From Diplonema papillatum (taxonomy: Eukaryota > Euglenozoa > Diplonemea > Diplonemida > Diplonemidae), in the NCBI GenBank assembly GCA_030068145.1, contig JAPJBO010000019.1, positions 62,001-126,000 on the forward strand: DNA of 64,000 nucleotides. Direction: 5' to 3'. The position numbers were made by a program, and so were the translations under genes. The number at the start of each line of letters is the position of its first letter. Position 1 is the stretch's first letter. Below are positions 41,186 through 50,839 of the stretch, piece after piece. Under the pieces are notes generated by a model. It ran no database searches and had not been told where the DNA came from. It saw nothing but the letters and a program-made list of their open reading frames with translations.

Positions 41186-41448
41186 GCCCGTCAACATCGA
41201 GCTTCGGAGCCCACCGAGGGTCGGAATGAAAAGATCGGATTCAAAACGGTTCAAAAACGCCCTCGGACCAAAGAAAATGACGAGGGTTTGACCATCCAGA
41301 TGGGTTCTTCCATATTTGAACGGTCGCCAGGAGAATGACTGATATAACAAGTGACACTTGTTATATAACAAGTGCCACTTGTTATACGTTTTCACTTGTT
41401 AGGTCACTTGTTATAAAACAAGTGATTGTGCACAAGTGCGTCGTGAAG

Positions 41449-42630
41449 GGAGTTTGGCTGGGGTTTGTGTAGTGCCCGCAAATGGGCACTACCTCTTCGA
41501 TCGTGCCGTGCTTCAGGCGTTTGCACACTCATTTTTGCGCTTTGGCAATCGGTTCACTTTTGAAACAGGGGCGGAAATAGGTGTCACACCCACAGGCACT
41601 GCAGAGCCCCAAAAACCGGGGGTTTTGGCTGAAATCGGCTTTTTTTGCTCGGGCAGACAAAGTGCCAAAGTCCCCTGATGATGATAGGAGTGAGGATTTT
41701 ATTACTGCGGTCCTCCACTAAGTCCGACTAGGGTCAAACTCAATGGTTCTCTTTCCCCCGCTGACAGTTTCAAGCCCGTTCCCTTCTGCTGCCGCCAGAT
41801 GGGAGGTAGCGACAGCAGAAAATGTTCTCATTGGTCCATTCATGCGCGTCTGTAGTTACCAGACGAAGCATTTATCACCTTCAGCGAGTCATTCCCTGCT
41901 CCCGCCGTTTACCCCCTTTTTGACTTGTTCTCACAGCGCTGGGCGTTGACTCTCACGGCTGAGCAGACCCACACTGCCGCAGAGTCACGCCCACTCGCCA
42001 CCGTAATTGAGCCGGTCCATTCCCCCTTGATAGACCGTGATAGACCGAAGAATACAGCGCCGGGCAATTCGATGCAGCTCTAGGGACTAGGAATGGACCT
42101 GATAGACCGTGGTGGACCGTGATTCACTGTGATAAACAGCGGCAGACACTTCGATGCAGGTTCAAGAGATAGGGACGGACCGGCTCAGTAATGAAACGAA
42201 ACGCTGCGGTAATCAACCAGTTCGATCCGCGTTGTTCGCAACAGTTTCAAGCTGACACGTCGCATCATGCAAGACCCTTTCAACAAACTGATGTACCCAC
42301 CATCATGCTGTTGCAGCAAGACGCTGAGCTGATGTTCTCAGGCTCTACAAATGCTGCACGCAAAGCACATGCAGCCAGATGCATTCCTACGCAAACAAAT
42401 GTGCAACTTTCCTGAACAGTTAAACCTGTGAAGCGTCTCAAGAGTCAACCCTTGAAAGAGACGATTGCATGCCGCATACTCATGCGCGTGCACACATGCA
42501 GCCATCAGCTTTAAACATCAAAACATTTCAGACGATACATCGACAACTTGGTAGCCTCGGCTCAGCTCTCAGCCACTTCACAGAACACACAACAACAGGG
42601 GGTTGGGTGTTCTCGTAGGAGCATCAAAAG
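41449..42630. other. Stretch without a supported gene
   Basis: GATAGACCGTGATAGACCG-type short repeats occur at 42030-42140. No credible frame and no recognised element. Confidence 0.4.
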
Positions 42631-42635
42631 GAACC

Positions 42636-42862
42636 ATGGACGAAGCTCTATGCCCCGACTGCCTGAAGCCGCCGGGCGATCAGAAGTTCTGCACCGAAAC
42701 AGGTCTGGAGCACGCGGTATGTCGGCAACTTTCCTGTCTATCATCCCTTCTTCTGCCCTTTTTTCAACTTGTAGAACGTGGGGGGGCCAAGACTACACTC
42801 CACGAAGGAATGTTTGGGCAACAGCCAGGAACACACTGGTAGGTGAGCAGCGACACCTCCCG
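42636..42862 (+). CDS. Small Cys-containing protein, possible 57-base intron
   Basis: ATG 42636 in a good context (AACCATGG) begins MDEALCPDCLKPPGDQKFC, then TETGLEHA. At 42718-42774 the sequence GTATGT...TTTTTCAACTTGTAG looks like a short intron in phase 0. The following exon would read NVGGPRLHSTKECLGNSQ to a stop near 42862. CPDC and a later C suggest zinc binding. A related phrase (GPHSTKECTWC) occurs at 43194-43230, so the region is internally duplicated. Weak: length is small and no family is recognised. Confidence 0.3.
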
Positions 42863-43388
42863 AAAGTGAGCCACGGGCGAAGGACGTATCTGCGGCTGCT
42901 GCGGCAGTTGCCCGGTGGCAACCCCACATGCAGAACGCGGGGAAGGGGAACGTGTTTTTCCCAACTACATTGAAGCCCGTATCATCCGAGGAAGGTGCAA
43001 ACATGGAGGGTGCTGCGGTAGCCATGCACGGGTCTTGGGCGCGTGCCTCGTGCAGGGCGGGTGCTTTGTGATCCGCCGCGAAGTTCTCTCCTGGTGCAAT
43101 CCGGAGAGACCGGCGCCGAGTTTCGGCTCACAGCCGGTTCCCTCGGGCGGCAACCCTAAGGGAGAGGGAGCGCCAGACACAACCCATCTTAAAAAAGGAC
43201 CACACTCCACGAAGGAATGTACTTGGTGTCGGTCACAAACGGTCCCGGACACGGCTAGCCATAACCCACAACGAAAGCGTGCACCCAATATACAACCTGT
43301 AACCATATAGCCCTTTCTTGCTCTACCTGGCGAGATCTTGGTGTCGGTCACAAATTGTTTCAAACCTGACCTGCCAAAGCAAGCAAGT

Positions 43389-44350
43389 AGTCTCGCCGGT
43401 CGTGCTACTCTGCTTTGTCCGGCTCCCGCGGCACTGATGATGGGTTCGAAGCAAAGTGGACCGAAAGCTTCTCGCTCAGCACCGACCTCGCCCCAGCCTC
43501 CCATTTCATATCTAAAGCTCGCACCCACGCGGCGTTGACTGTGGCTGGTCGGTGAAAGGGCAGTCTTGATGTTACTTTGATCAAACTCACGCTTAAGGTG
43601 AAAAGACTGGTGCTACTACTTGTGCAGTCTATTGTCATAGATTGCTGCTGCATATCAAGTTCAAACTAGTGCTACTGCTTCTGCCACTCACGTGAACTTA
43701 CACTAGGTCCTGGGGTGGATCTGTACCCATCCCGAGGTCCTCAGCAGCACGGTGTGGTGGTATTATACACACATACGTAGTATGGTGGTATACATACTAC
43801 CTACATACTACCTACAGAGTACCCTGTAGTACCATCTAAACTCCAGAACACTGAGGCGAGTCGTCTGCAATCTCGCCGGTCGTGCTACTCTGCTTTGTCC
43901 GGCTCCCGCGGCACTGTGCGTTCGTTTGCCGCCGATGATGGGTTCGAAGCAAAGTGGACCGAAAGCTTCTCGCTCAGCACCGACCTCGCCCCAGCCTCCC
44001 ATTTCATATCTAAAGCTCGCACCCACGCGGCGTTGACTGTGGCTGGTCGGTGAAAGGGCAGTCTTGATGTTGCTTTGATCAAACTCACGCTAAGGTGAAA
44101 AGACTGGTGCTACTACTTGTGCAGTCTATTGTCATAGATTGTTGCTGCATATCAAGTTCAAACTAGTGCTACTGCTTCTGCCACTCACATGAACTTACAC
44201 TCTAAACTCCAGAACACTGAGGCGAGTCGTCTGCAATCTCGCCGGTCGTGCTACTCTGCTTTGTCCGGCTCCCGCGGCACTGATGATGGGTTCGAAGCAA
44301 AGTGGACCGAAAGCTTCTCGCTCAGCACCGACCTCGCCCCAGCCTCCCAG
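43389..44350 (+). repeat. Triplicated segment carrying a candidate exon
   Basis: TCTCGCCGGTCGTGCTACTC through CCGACCTCGCCCCAGCCTCCC occurs at 43389-43505, 43872-44002 and 44236-44350. The first two copies continue alike for about 180 bp (AAAGCTCGCACCCACGCGGC onward); the third continues with a different, coding-like sequence. Copy 2 has an insertion (TGTGCGTTCGTTTGCCGCCG). Confidence 0.85.
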
Positions 44351-44389
44351 CGGAAGCCGAAGGAGCGCAAATTGCATCAGAACACGAAG
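44189..44389 (+). CDS. Candidate first exon of a split gene
   Basis: The frame reads SRGTDDGFEAKWTESFSLST and then ASQRKPKERKLHQNTK, ending at a good donor, ACGAAG|GTATGC, in phase 0. TTACACTCTAAAC at its start resembles the end of the leader motif. The next phase-0 acceptor (45663) is 1.27 kb away, across a minisatellite. The start codon is uncertain (ATG 44189 lies in the leader-like sequence). Two truncated copies of this exon precede it. No family recognised. Confidence 0.4.
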
Positions 44390-44483
44390 GTATGCCGCCA
44401 AAACTCTAGCGAGTCACGCACCCGCTCACACAAGCCATTTGACTGATTGGCATCCACAGGATGCGCAGTCACAGCAAGAATTC

Positions 44484-44520
44484 TTGGCGACAAGTGATTC
44501 GCGCCACTTCCCCGTACGTG
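44484..44520 (+). repeat. Dispersed repeat N, short copy
   Basis: CTTGGCGACAAGTGATTCGC and CCACTTCCCCGTACG match the DNAJC8-like intron copy. Confidence 0.6.
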
Positions 44521-44639
44521 GATGTATCCACTAGCAGCGGAGTCCTACGGGTACAGTGTACGGTGTATGGTATGCTACTAGCAGCCACCACATCCACTAG
44601 CACTATGTAGTGTCCTCCACGGGCTGTAGGACGGTATGT

Positions 44640-45375
44640 GGTAGCACCAGCAGCCACTACACATCCTACGTTGGATGGTATCGTGGTACGCTAGCAGCAG
44701 CCACTACACATCCTATGTTGGATGGTACCGTAGTATGCTATCAGCAGCCACTACACATCCTACGTTGGATGGTATCGTGGTATGCTATCAGCAGCCACTA
44801 CACATCCTACGTTGATGGTATCGTGGTATGCTATCAGCAGCCACTACACATCCTACGTTGGATGGTACCGTAGTATGCTATCAGCAGCCACTACACATCC
44901 TACGTTGATGGTATCGTGGTATGCTATCAGCAGCCACTACACATCCTACGTTGATGGTATCGTGGTATGCTATCAGCAGCCACTACACATCCTACGTTGA
45001 TGGTATCGTGGTATGCTATCAGCAGCCACTACACATCCTACGTTGGATGGTACCGTAGTATGCTATCAGCAGCCACTACACATCCTATGTTGATGGTATC
45101 GTGGTATGCTATCAGCAGCCACTACACATCCTACGTTGTATGGTATCGTGGTATGCTATCAGCAGCCACTACACATCCTACGTTGTATGGTATCGTGGTA
45201 TGCTATCAGCAGCCACTACACATCCTACGTTGTATGGTATCGTGGTATTCTATCAGCAGCCACTACACATCCTAGCATACCACGATACCATCCAACGTAG
45301 GATGTGTAGTGGCTGCTGATAGAATACCACGATATCATCCTACATTGGATGGTATCGTGGTACGCTATCAGCAGC
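44640..45375. repeat. Minisatellite, 46-47 bp unit, about 15 copies, with inverted unit
   Basis: GGTATCGTGGTATGCTATCA, GCAGCCACTACACATCCTAC and GTTGAT (or GTTGGAT, GTTGTAT) repeat head to tail. At 45236-45335 one unit is followed by its exact inverted copy with a 22-base loop, giving a cruciform-capable palindrome with 39-base arms. The array sits in the putative intron between 44389 and 45664. Confidence 0.9.
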
Positions 45376-45663
45376 CACTTGTGCGGATTTGTGGCGGGAA
45401 ATGGCATCACGGGCGCGTCGCAAATGTCACCAGCGTCACAGCACTGGGCGGAGGGGTCATGCAGGGCATCTCGTGCCGAGCCGAGCTCGCCCCGCGAACG
45501 GAAGTGGTGTTGCGGGCGATGAGCCAACGGAGCCCCGACTCGAACGCCACAGCGGCCTCAAACCCGTTTGTTAAGGCGCATGAACAGTGGGCGGGGTTCT
45601 TAACACACACACGCAGAACCCACTTAAAGCCCTGAACTTAAAAAAACACCCTCATCCACGCAG

Positions 45664-46059
45664 GACACACTTTCGCAGCGAAGCGGCGACGCTGGTGGCA
45701 GCAGACTCAGACCGGGCACCGCCAACCACGGAGGAAGCGCGCGATTCTTATCCGGCGCACGACAGCGGTCGACGGACAGTCGGCTTGGCGCTGCGCTGCA
45801 CTCGCCGTTGACTCCTGGGTCTGCCTTGACACCCGGTTCCGTGAGCTTCAGGCAACATGTCGAATCGGCCGAAAGCGCTCAGATGCAGAGGGAGCAACTG
45901 GGGTGCCTTGGTAAGCAGAGGGACGAGCTCGAGTCGTTCTTGGGGCTTGAGGATGCTGGCTGGTGCGAGGATGAAGGCTCGTTCGATGATGACATCTGGC
46001 CTGCGGTGCAAGCACGCAAGGCCGCTTCCAACCTGCTGCATGTCCTCGCCATCGGGAAG
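45664..46059 (+). CDS. Candidate internal exon, 132 codons
   Basis: Acceptor CATCCACGCAG|GACACA, preceded by AAAGCCCTGAACTTAAA exactly as in the DNAJC8-like intron; donor ATCGGGAAG|GTACCT. Both are phase 0 and the frame is open throughout. The second half is convincingly protein-like (SFRQHVESAESAQMQREQLG, DELESFLGLEDAGWCEDEGS, AVQARKAASNLLHVLAIGK); the first half is less so. It lies between the candidate exons at 44189 and 48757, all in compatible phase, suggesting one gene of about 400 residues. Helical and acidic; no family recognised. Confidence 0.5.
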
Positions 46060-46139
46060 GTACCTTTTTGAAAGATTTTTTCCTTAAGCAGTCACAACCG
46101 TAAAGCCGACTTCTTGTCCACATTTCATTCCCATGGCTG

Positions 46140-47650
46140 TGAAACTCAAAAGATGCGATTGTCCGCACACCGCTTCGTCTACACCTCATTCCAATCTTCG
46201 TTCTGCTCCTGTCCTGTACAAATTAACGTCTATGCGTCTGAGTGTATGCTTTTTTGGATATGAAGGGATGCGACTGTTCACACACCGCTTCGTGTCCACA
46301 TTCCTCCTGCACCAGTATTAAACTAGCCAGCGTCTATGCGCCCGACTTATGATTTTTGGGTTGGTAGCAAAGGATGCGATCGCCCGCACACGCTTCTTGC
46401 CCCGATTTCACTTCGATTTCCTGGCCTACTCTCTGCTAACCCAGGTGTCTGTGCCTGATTAAATGATTTGGATATGAAAGGATGCGATCGTCCGCACACC
46501 GTTTCGTGTCCACAGACACCAGTTGTCTGCACGTGCTTCATACTAACCTACGTCTATGCACCTGCGTGTATACGAAAGGATGTGATCATTCGCACACTGC
46601 TTCGTGCCCTCTTTCCGTTCCAACTTCCTGTGCTGCTTTATACCAACCCACATCTATGCGTCTGGGCGTATGATTTGGTAATGAAAGGATGCAATTGTCC
46701 ACAGTTGCCGAGAGTACAATTTTTGGGTAGTAAAGGATGCGATAGCCCGCACGAATTCTTGTCCACTTTCTATTCCAGTTTCCTGCACCTACTTTACTAC
46801 TCCACGTGAGCGTATTTTCTTTAGGGAGCAACGACTTACTTTGAGCAAACATCTGGCTATGCGTGTATGTTTTGATATTCAGAGGATGCGATCGTGTGTC
46901 CACATTCTATTCCAGCTTCCTGGCTTACTTCATTTTGTCTCTACGTCTCCTGAGGAGTGTAGCTCACATCTATGCGTCAAAGAGTATGATTCGGGTGTAA
47001 AAGGATGCGATCGTCCGCACACCGCTTTGTGTCCGCATTCCTTTCCTCCTATAGATTTGATTCGGGTGTGAAAGGATGCGATCGTCCGCACACCGCTTTG
47101 TGTCCACATTCTATTCCAGCTTCCTGGCTTACTTCATTTTATCCCCACGTCTCCTGAGGAGTGTAGCCCACATCTATGCGTCTAAGAGTATGATTCGGGT
47201 ATGAAAGGATGCGATCGTTCGCACACCGCTTTGTGTCCACATTCCTTTCCTCCTCTAGATTTGATTCGGATACGAAAGAATGCGATCGTCCGCACATCGC
47301 TTTGTGTCCACATTCTATTCCAGCTTCCTGGCTTACTTCATTTTATCCCTACGTCTCCTGAGGAGTGTAACCCACATCTATGCATCTAAGAGTATGATTC
47401 GGGTATGAAAGGATGCGATCGTTCGCACACCGCTTTGTGTCCACATTCCTTTCCTCCTCTAGATTTGATTCGGATACGAAAGAATGCGATCGTCCGCACA
47501 TCGCTTTGTGTCCACATTCTATTCCAGCTTCCTGGCTTACTTCATTTTATCCCTACGTCTCCTGAGGAGTGTATCCCACATCTATGCATCTAAGAGTATG
47601 ATTCGGGTATGAAAGGATGCGATCGTCCGCACACCGCTTCTTGTCCACAT
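46140..47650. repeat. Higher-order tandem repeat around GGATGCGATCGTCCGCACAC
   Basis: GGATGCGATCGTCCGCACAC, then CGCTT-GTGTCCACATTC and a variable spacer (for example CCAGCTTCCTGGCTTACTTC, or CTCCTCTAGATTTGATTCGG) are repeated about fifteen times. Early units are irregular (90-110 bp). From about 46980 a long unit of about 205 bp made of two short ones is repeated three times nearly perfectly. It fills the putative intron after 46059. Confidence 0.85.
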
Positions 47651-47765
47651 TCCATTTCAACTCCGTCTTGCCCGTGGCTTAACACGATTCAGGTAAGACC
47701 CCGGTGTTGTCGCGCACTATTGTGTGCTATCGCATATCCATCCGCACTTCTTTCATTTATCCCTC

Positions 47766-47845
47766 CTAGCTGTGACGAGCTGTGAACAGCCGTTTGGCAA
47801 ACCAGACTCACACCGCTGTCCTACCGCCAGACACTCTGCCGCGGC
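47766..47845 (+). repeat. Dispersed repeat family E, 5' half
   Basis: GTGACGAGCTGTGAACAGCC, then AAACCAGACTCACACCGCTG, matching 1930-2005. Confidence 0.6.
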
Positions 47846-47997
47846 CGCAGGTGGCGTCCGACCGTTTTCCCACAAAAAGACTACGCGTCAGGGGATTAGC
47901 TTCTATATCCACATTTGGACTGTCAGTCCAAATTTGGAAAAGCCGGCGGGGAAAAAGAGAAGAAGAAGTCTCAAGAAGAGAAGAAAAAGGAAAAATA

Positions 47998-48100
47998 ACA
48001 CTGAAAAAGGCCGCTCCTGGTCCAGGAACGTGACGGTCAACCACAGCTTGCAAAGCTTGAGTCGGAGCCACAACCCCGTCCGCTCTGACCGTCGCGACTC
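47998..48100 (+). repeat. Dispersed repeat family F, short copy
   Basis: AAGGCCGCTCCTGGTCCAGG to CCGCTCTGACCGTCGCGAC, with the middle and 3' part deleted. Preceded by a GAAGAAG tract as in the other copies. Confidence 0.65.
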
Positions 48101-48269
48101 AATACTTGAAATGTTGCTATTCTTTAAATGGGACAACAATTTTGTTGCCTATCCCGGATATATGGGGGATAACAAATTGAAGTGGTGGGATACAAGGGAA
48201 TGTCGACAACGAGCACGTAGTTTAACCAAGCAAGCCCACATCTGTTCTCCATTTCTTAATCATCCACAG

Positions 48270-48580
48270 CGCACGGCCAACGGGAGAGTGCCCCACAAGA
48301 CGCCGCTGCACCTGGCGCGCCGGACGGTGCAGGCCTGCGGCGGCCTCGCGAAGCGCTTCAAAGAAGCGAAGGAAGAGAGCAAGCGGCTTGCCGCCGGCGG
48401 CGACGCCGCGCGCCCTTCCGCGGTTTGCGGGCGGCGCGCGCCCGTTTTCGGCGCCCGTCCGTCCGCGGCCGGGGCCGGACGGCTGGCAAGGGCGGCCGCG
48501 GTGCGCCGCCGACGACGAAGCGCGAGTCGCAAAGACTCCGGCGCTGCAAGCTTGTGGGAGCTGCGTACCATGTGTTAATT
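48270..48580 (+). pseudogene. Frameshifted copy of the 48757 exon
   Basis: After TCATCCACAG it repeats 48757-49055 almost exactly, but 11 bases are missing around GACGCCGCGCGCCC (the other copy has the extra CCGACCCGACG), so the frame is lost. The AT-rich leader (AAATTGAAGTGGTGGGATAC onward) is duplicated too. Tandem duplication of about 480 bp. Confidence 0.8.
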
Positions 48581-48648
48581 AAGAAACACTTTGGCCAAAA
48601 AATTAGCTAAGAAACATTTACACGTTTCGTATTAAACCCGCATACGGA

Positions 48649-49377
48649 ATGGGGGAAAACAAATTGAAGTGGTGGGATACAAGGGAATGTCGACAACGAG
48701 CACGTAGTTTAACCAAGCAAGCCCACATCTGTTCTCCATTTCTTAATCATCCACAGCGCACGGCCAACGGGAGAGTGCCCCACAAGACGCCGCTGCACCT
48801 GGCGCGCCGGACGGTGCAGGCCTGCGGCGGCCTCGCGAAGCGCTTCGAAGAAGCGAAGGAAGAGAGCAAGCGGCTTGCCGCCGGCGGCGACGCCGCCGAC
48901 CCGACGCGCGCCCTTCCGCGGTTTGCGGGCGGCGCGCGCCCGTTTTCGGCGCCCGTCCGTCCGCGGCCGGGGCCGGACGGCTGGCAAGGGCGGCCGCGGT
49001 GCGCCGCCGACGACGAAGCGCGAGTCGCGAAGACTCCGGCGCTGCAAGCTTGGGAACAGCGTACCATGCATGCAGGGAGCAACGCCGTTTGGATCAAGGC
49101 GTTGGCGGACACTCAGCGCGGGGACCTGCGGGTGCTGACCTCCGATGTGAACTGGCACACAATCCTCGAAAACCAGCGGATCGACGCCGACCGCTTGGAA
49201 GACGCAGACGAGGGTTACAAGGAGATGCTGCGTGACTTCGATCGGTACGAAGAGCTGGTGAACAAGCGGTTCGACAACATGCTCAAGTTCGACCAACTCT
49301 TGGACGTGAAGGCGTCGATGCGCATCAAGGCCCTCAGCCGCAAAATGTCCGCGCGGGTCCAAGCTTGCACTCTCTGA
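48649..49377 (+). CDS. Unrecognised protein; exon from 48757 or free-standing gene from 48649
   Basis: The frame is open from ATG 48649 to 49377 (242 residues). Residues 1-36 come from an AT-rich stretch ending TCATCCACAG, a plausible splice acceptor, so the true exon may begin at 48757 (phase 0, compatible with 46059). The protein has a basic/Ala part (RRTVQACGGLAKRFEEAKEE), a Pro/Arg-rich part, and a helical C-terminal part (DADRLEDADEGYKEMLRDFD, YEELVNKRFDNMLKFDQLL). The end (RVQACTL) differs from copy three at 49614, where another frame continues (HSLMTRKDKQQLRRALGMVQ), so this copy may be slightly truncated by a frameshift. No family recognised. Confidence 0.5.
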   Translation: MGENKLKWWDTRECRQRARSLTKQAHICSPFLNHPQRTANGRVPHKTPLHLARRTVQACGGLAKRFEEAKEESKRLAAGGDAADPTRALPRFAGGARPFSAPVRPRPGPDGWQGRPRCAADDEARVAKTPALQAWEQRTMHAGSNAVWIKALADTQRGDLRVLTSDVNWHTILENQRIDADRLEDADEGYKEMLRDFDRYEELVNKRFDNMLKFDQLLDVKASMRIKALSRKMSARVQACTL

Positions 49378-49383
49378 TGACCC

Positions 49384-49765
49384 GCGAAGGAAATCAGCAG
49401 GCGGCATTGCGGTGGCCCCCGGCATGGTACAGCACCAGCATCCGCGTGCCAATCTTTCCGCAGCGGACCATGTACGTGGGGGGCAACGCCGTGTTGATCA
49501 AGGCGTTGGCGGACAGGGACCTGCGGGTGCTGACCTCCGATGTGAACGAAGGCACACAATCTCGAGAATCAGCGGATCGACGCCGACCGCTTGGAAGACG
49601 CTGACGAAAGGAGATGCTGCGTGACTTCGATTGGTACGAAGAGCTGGTGAACAGGCGGTTCGACAACATGCTCAAGTTCGACCAACTCTTGCCCTCAGCA
49701 AGCTTGCACTCTCTGATGACCCGTAAGGACAAACAGCAGTTGCGGCGGGCCCTCGGCATGGTACA
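49384..49765 (+). pseudogene. Third, broken copy of the same exon
   Basis: GGCAACGCCGTGTTGATCAA to GACCAACTCTTG repeats 49078-49303 with losses (AACTGGCACACAATCC reduced; AGGGTTACA deleted), which shift the frame. The part 49614-49760 is open again (MLRDFDWYEELVNRRFDNML). Confidence 0.75.
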
Positions 49766-49869
49766 GCACCAGCATCCGCGTCAATTCCGCAGCGGACCTC
49801 CGCCTCCCAATTTGCACAATCTACGTGGTGCATCGCAATCATGCAATAGACCAGCGTGATGCCTTGCCC

Positions 49870-50490
49870 GCTGCAGCAGACCCGGCCGAAAATGCACAAT
49901 CTACGTGACGTGGGAGGATCATGATGCAGTAGATCTCCAATCCGGCGCGTTCGACCGACATGTTGCAGCGGACCTCACCTTCCAGAGTTTACATGCAATG
50001 CACCAATAAACCTGCGTGATGCAGTACTGTGGAGCAGCAGACCCAGCCGAAACTGCACAATCTACGTGACGTGGTATGATCATGGATCGTGATGCAGTAG
50101 ATCTCCAATCGGGCGCGTTCGACCGACATGTTGCAGCGGACCTCACCTTCCAGAGTTTATGTGCAGTGCACCAATAAACCTGCGTGATGCAGTACTGTGG
50201 AGCAGCAGACCTCCTGTCCAGAAAGCACAATCTACGTGATGTCGTATGCTCACATGCAGTAGACCTACACTTCCGCCAACCAAGTTTCCAGAGTGTACAT
50301 GCAGTTGACCAGCAAACACACTTTGTAGGATGCAGAGCACCCTGCAGCAGGCCTCCGCTTCCAGGCACTGTCCATGCACCAATACACCTGCGTGATGCAG
50401 TACTGTGGAGCAGCAGACCTCCTGTCCAGAAAGTCCAGCAAGCATAATCTACGTGATGTGGTATGATCATGATGCAGTAGACCTCACGAA
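49870..50490. repeat. Tandem repeat, about 178-bp unit, three copies
   Basis: GATGCAGTAGATCTCCAATC, TTCGACCGACATGTTGCAGC, CACCAATAAACCTGCGTGAT and GCACAATCTACGTGA recur in order, with the third unit rearranged (CCGCCAACCAAGTTTCCAGA). Confidence 0.8.
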
Positions 50491-50521
50491 CAGCCGCTCG
50501 ATACCGGCGTTCTTTCTACAG

Positions 50522-50655
50522 ACGCTCAGGTTCTGCACTGATGGTGGTCCACCCTATGTGCACGTGACTGACAGGACCGAAATAAACACAGTGCAGATGG
50601 GACGACCAGTGCGGTTTTGAGCACGTACCCATTCCAAGGGCGCCATTGCAATCGT
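50522..50655 (+). repeat. Dispersed repeat family E, 3' half
   Basis: TCTGCACTGATGGTGGTCC, GGACCGAAATAAACACAGTG and GAGCACGTACCCATTCCAAG match 2010-2125. Confidence 0.6.
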
Positions 50656-50839
50656 CTCTCCCCTTCCTCTGCCACACCGTTCCACCCCTTCTCGTTGGCC
50701 TCCCCGCATTTCCATGCGGCGTTGAGCGGCGTTGAAAAAGTCAAGGGGAAGGTTCGCCATCCGCTCAGTCTTAAGTAGTTTGCCCTTCTTTCAATGGGCG
50801 CCGAAGTTTCCCATCAAGACGCTAACCCGCCGGCCTACG
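50656..50839. other. No gene seen
   Basis: No credible start into the following array. Confidence 0.4.

Larger units (their letters stand above)
39311..41348. mobile_element. 2-kb element with 38-bp terminal inverted repeats and a zinc-knuckle gene
   Basis: The left end reads GTTATATCAGTCATTCTCC, then TGGCGACCGTTCAAAAATG. The right end is the reverse complement with a single mismatch over 38 bp (ends ..GGAGAATGACTGATATAAC). ACTTGTTATATAACAAGT palindromes flank it on both sides (39275-39310, 41349-41425), and beyond the right one stands CACAAGTGCGTCGTG, the terminus of the large foldback element. Inside are a Cys-rich frame (39695), a family B repeat split in two, a leader motif and a CCHC zinc-knuckle gene (40790). 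No transposase was recognised. Confidence 0.75.

Noticed and set aside
46140..47650. Short Cys/His-containing frames repeated every 200 bp
   Set aside because: They are identical by-products of the higher-order tandem repeat and probably intronic.
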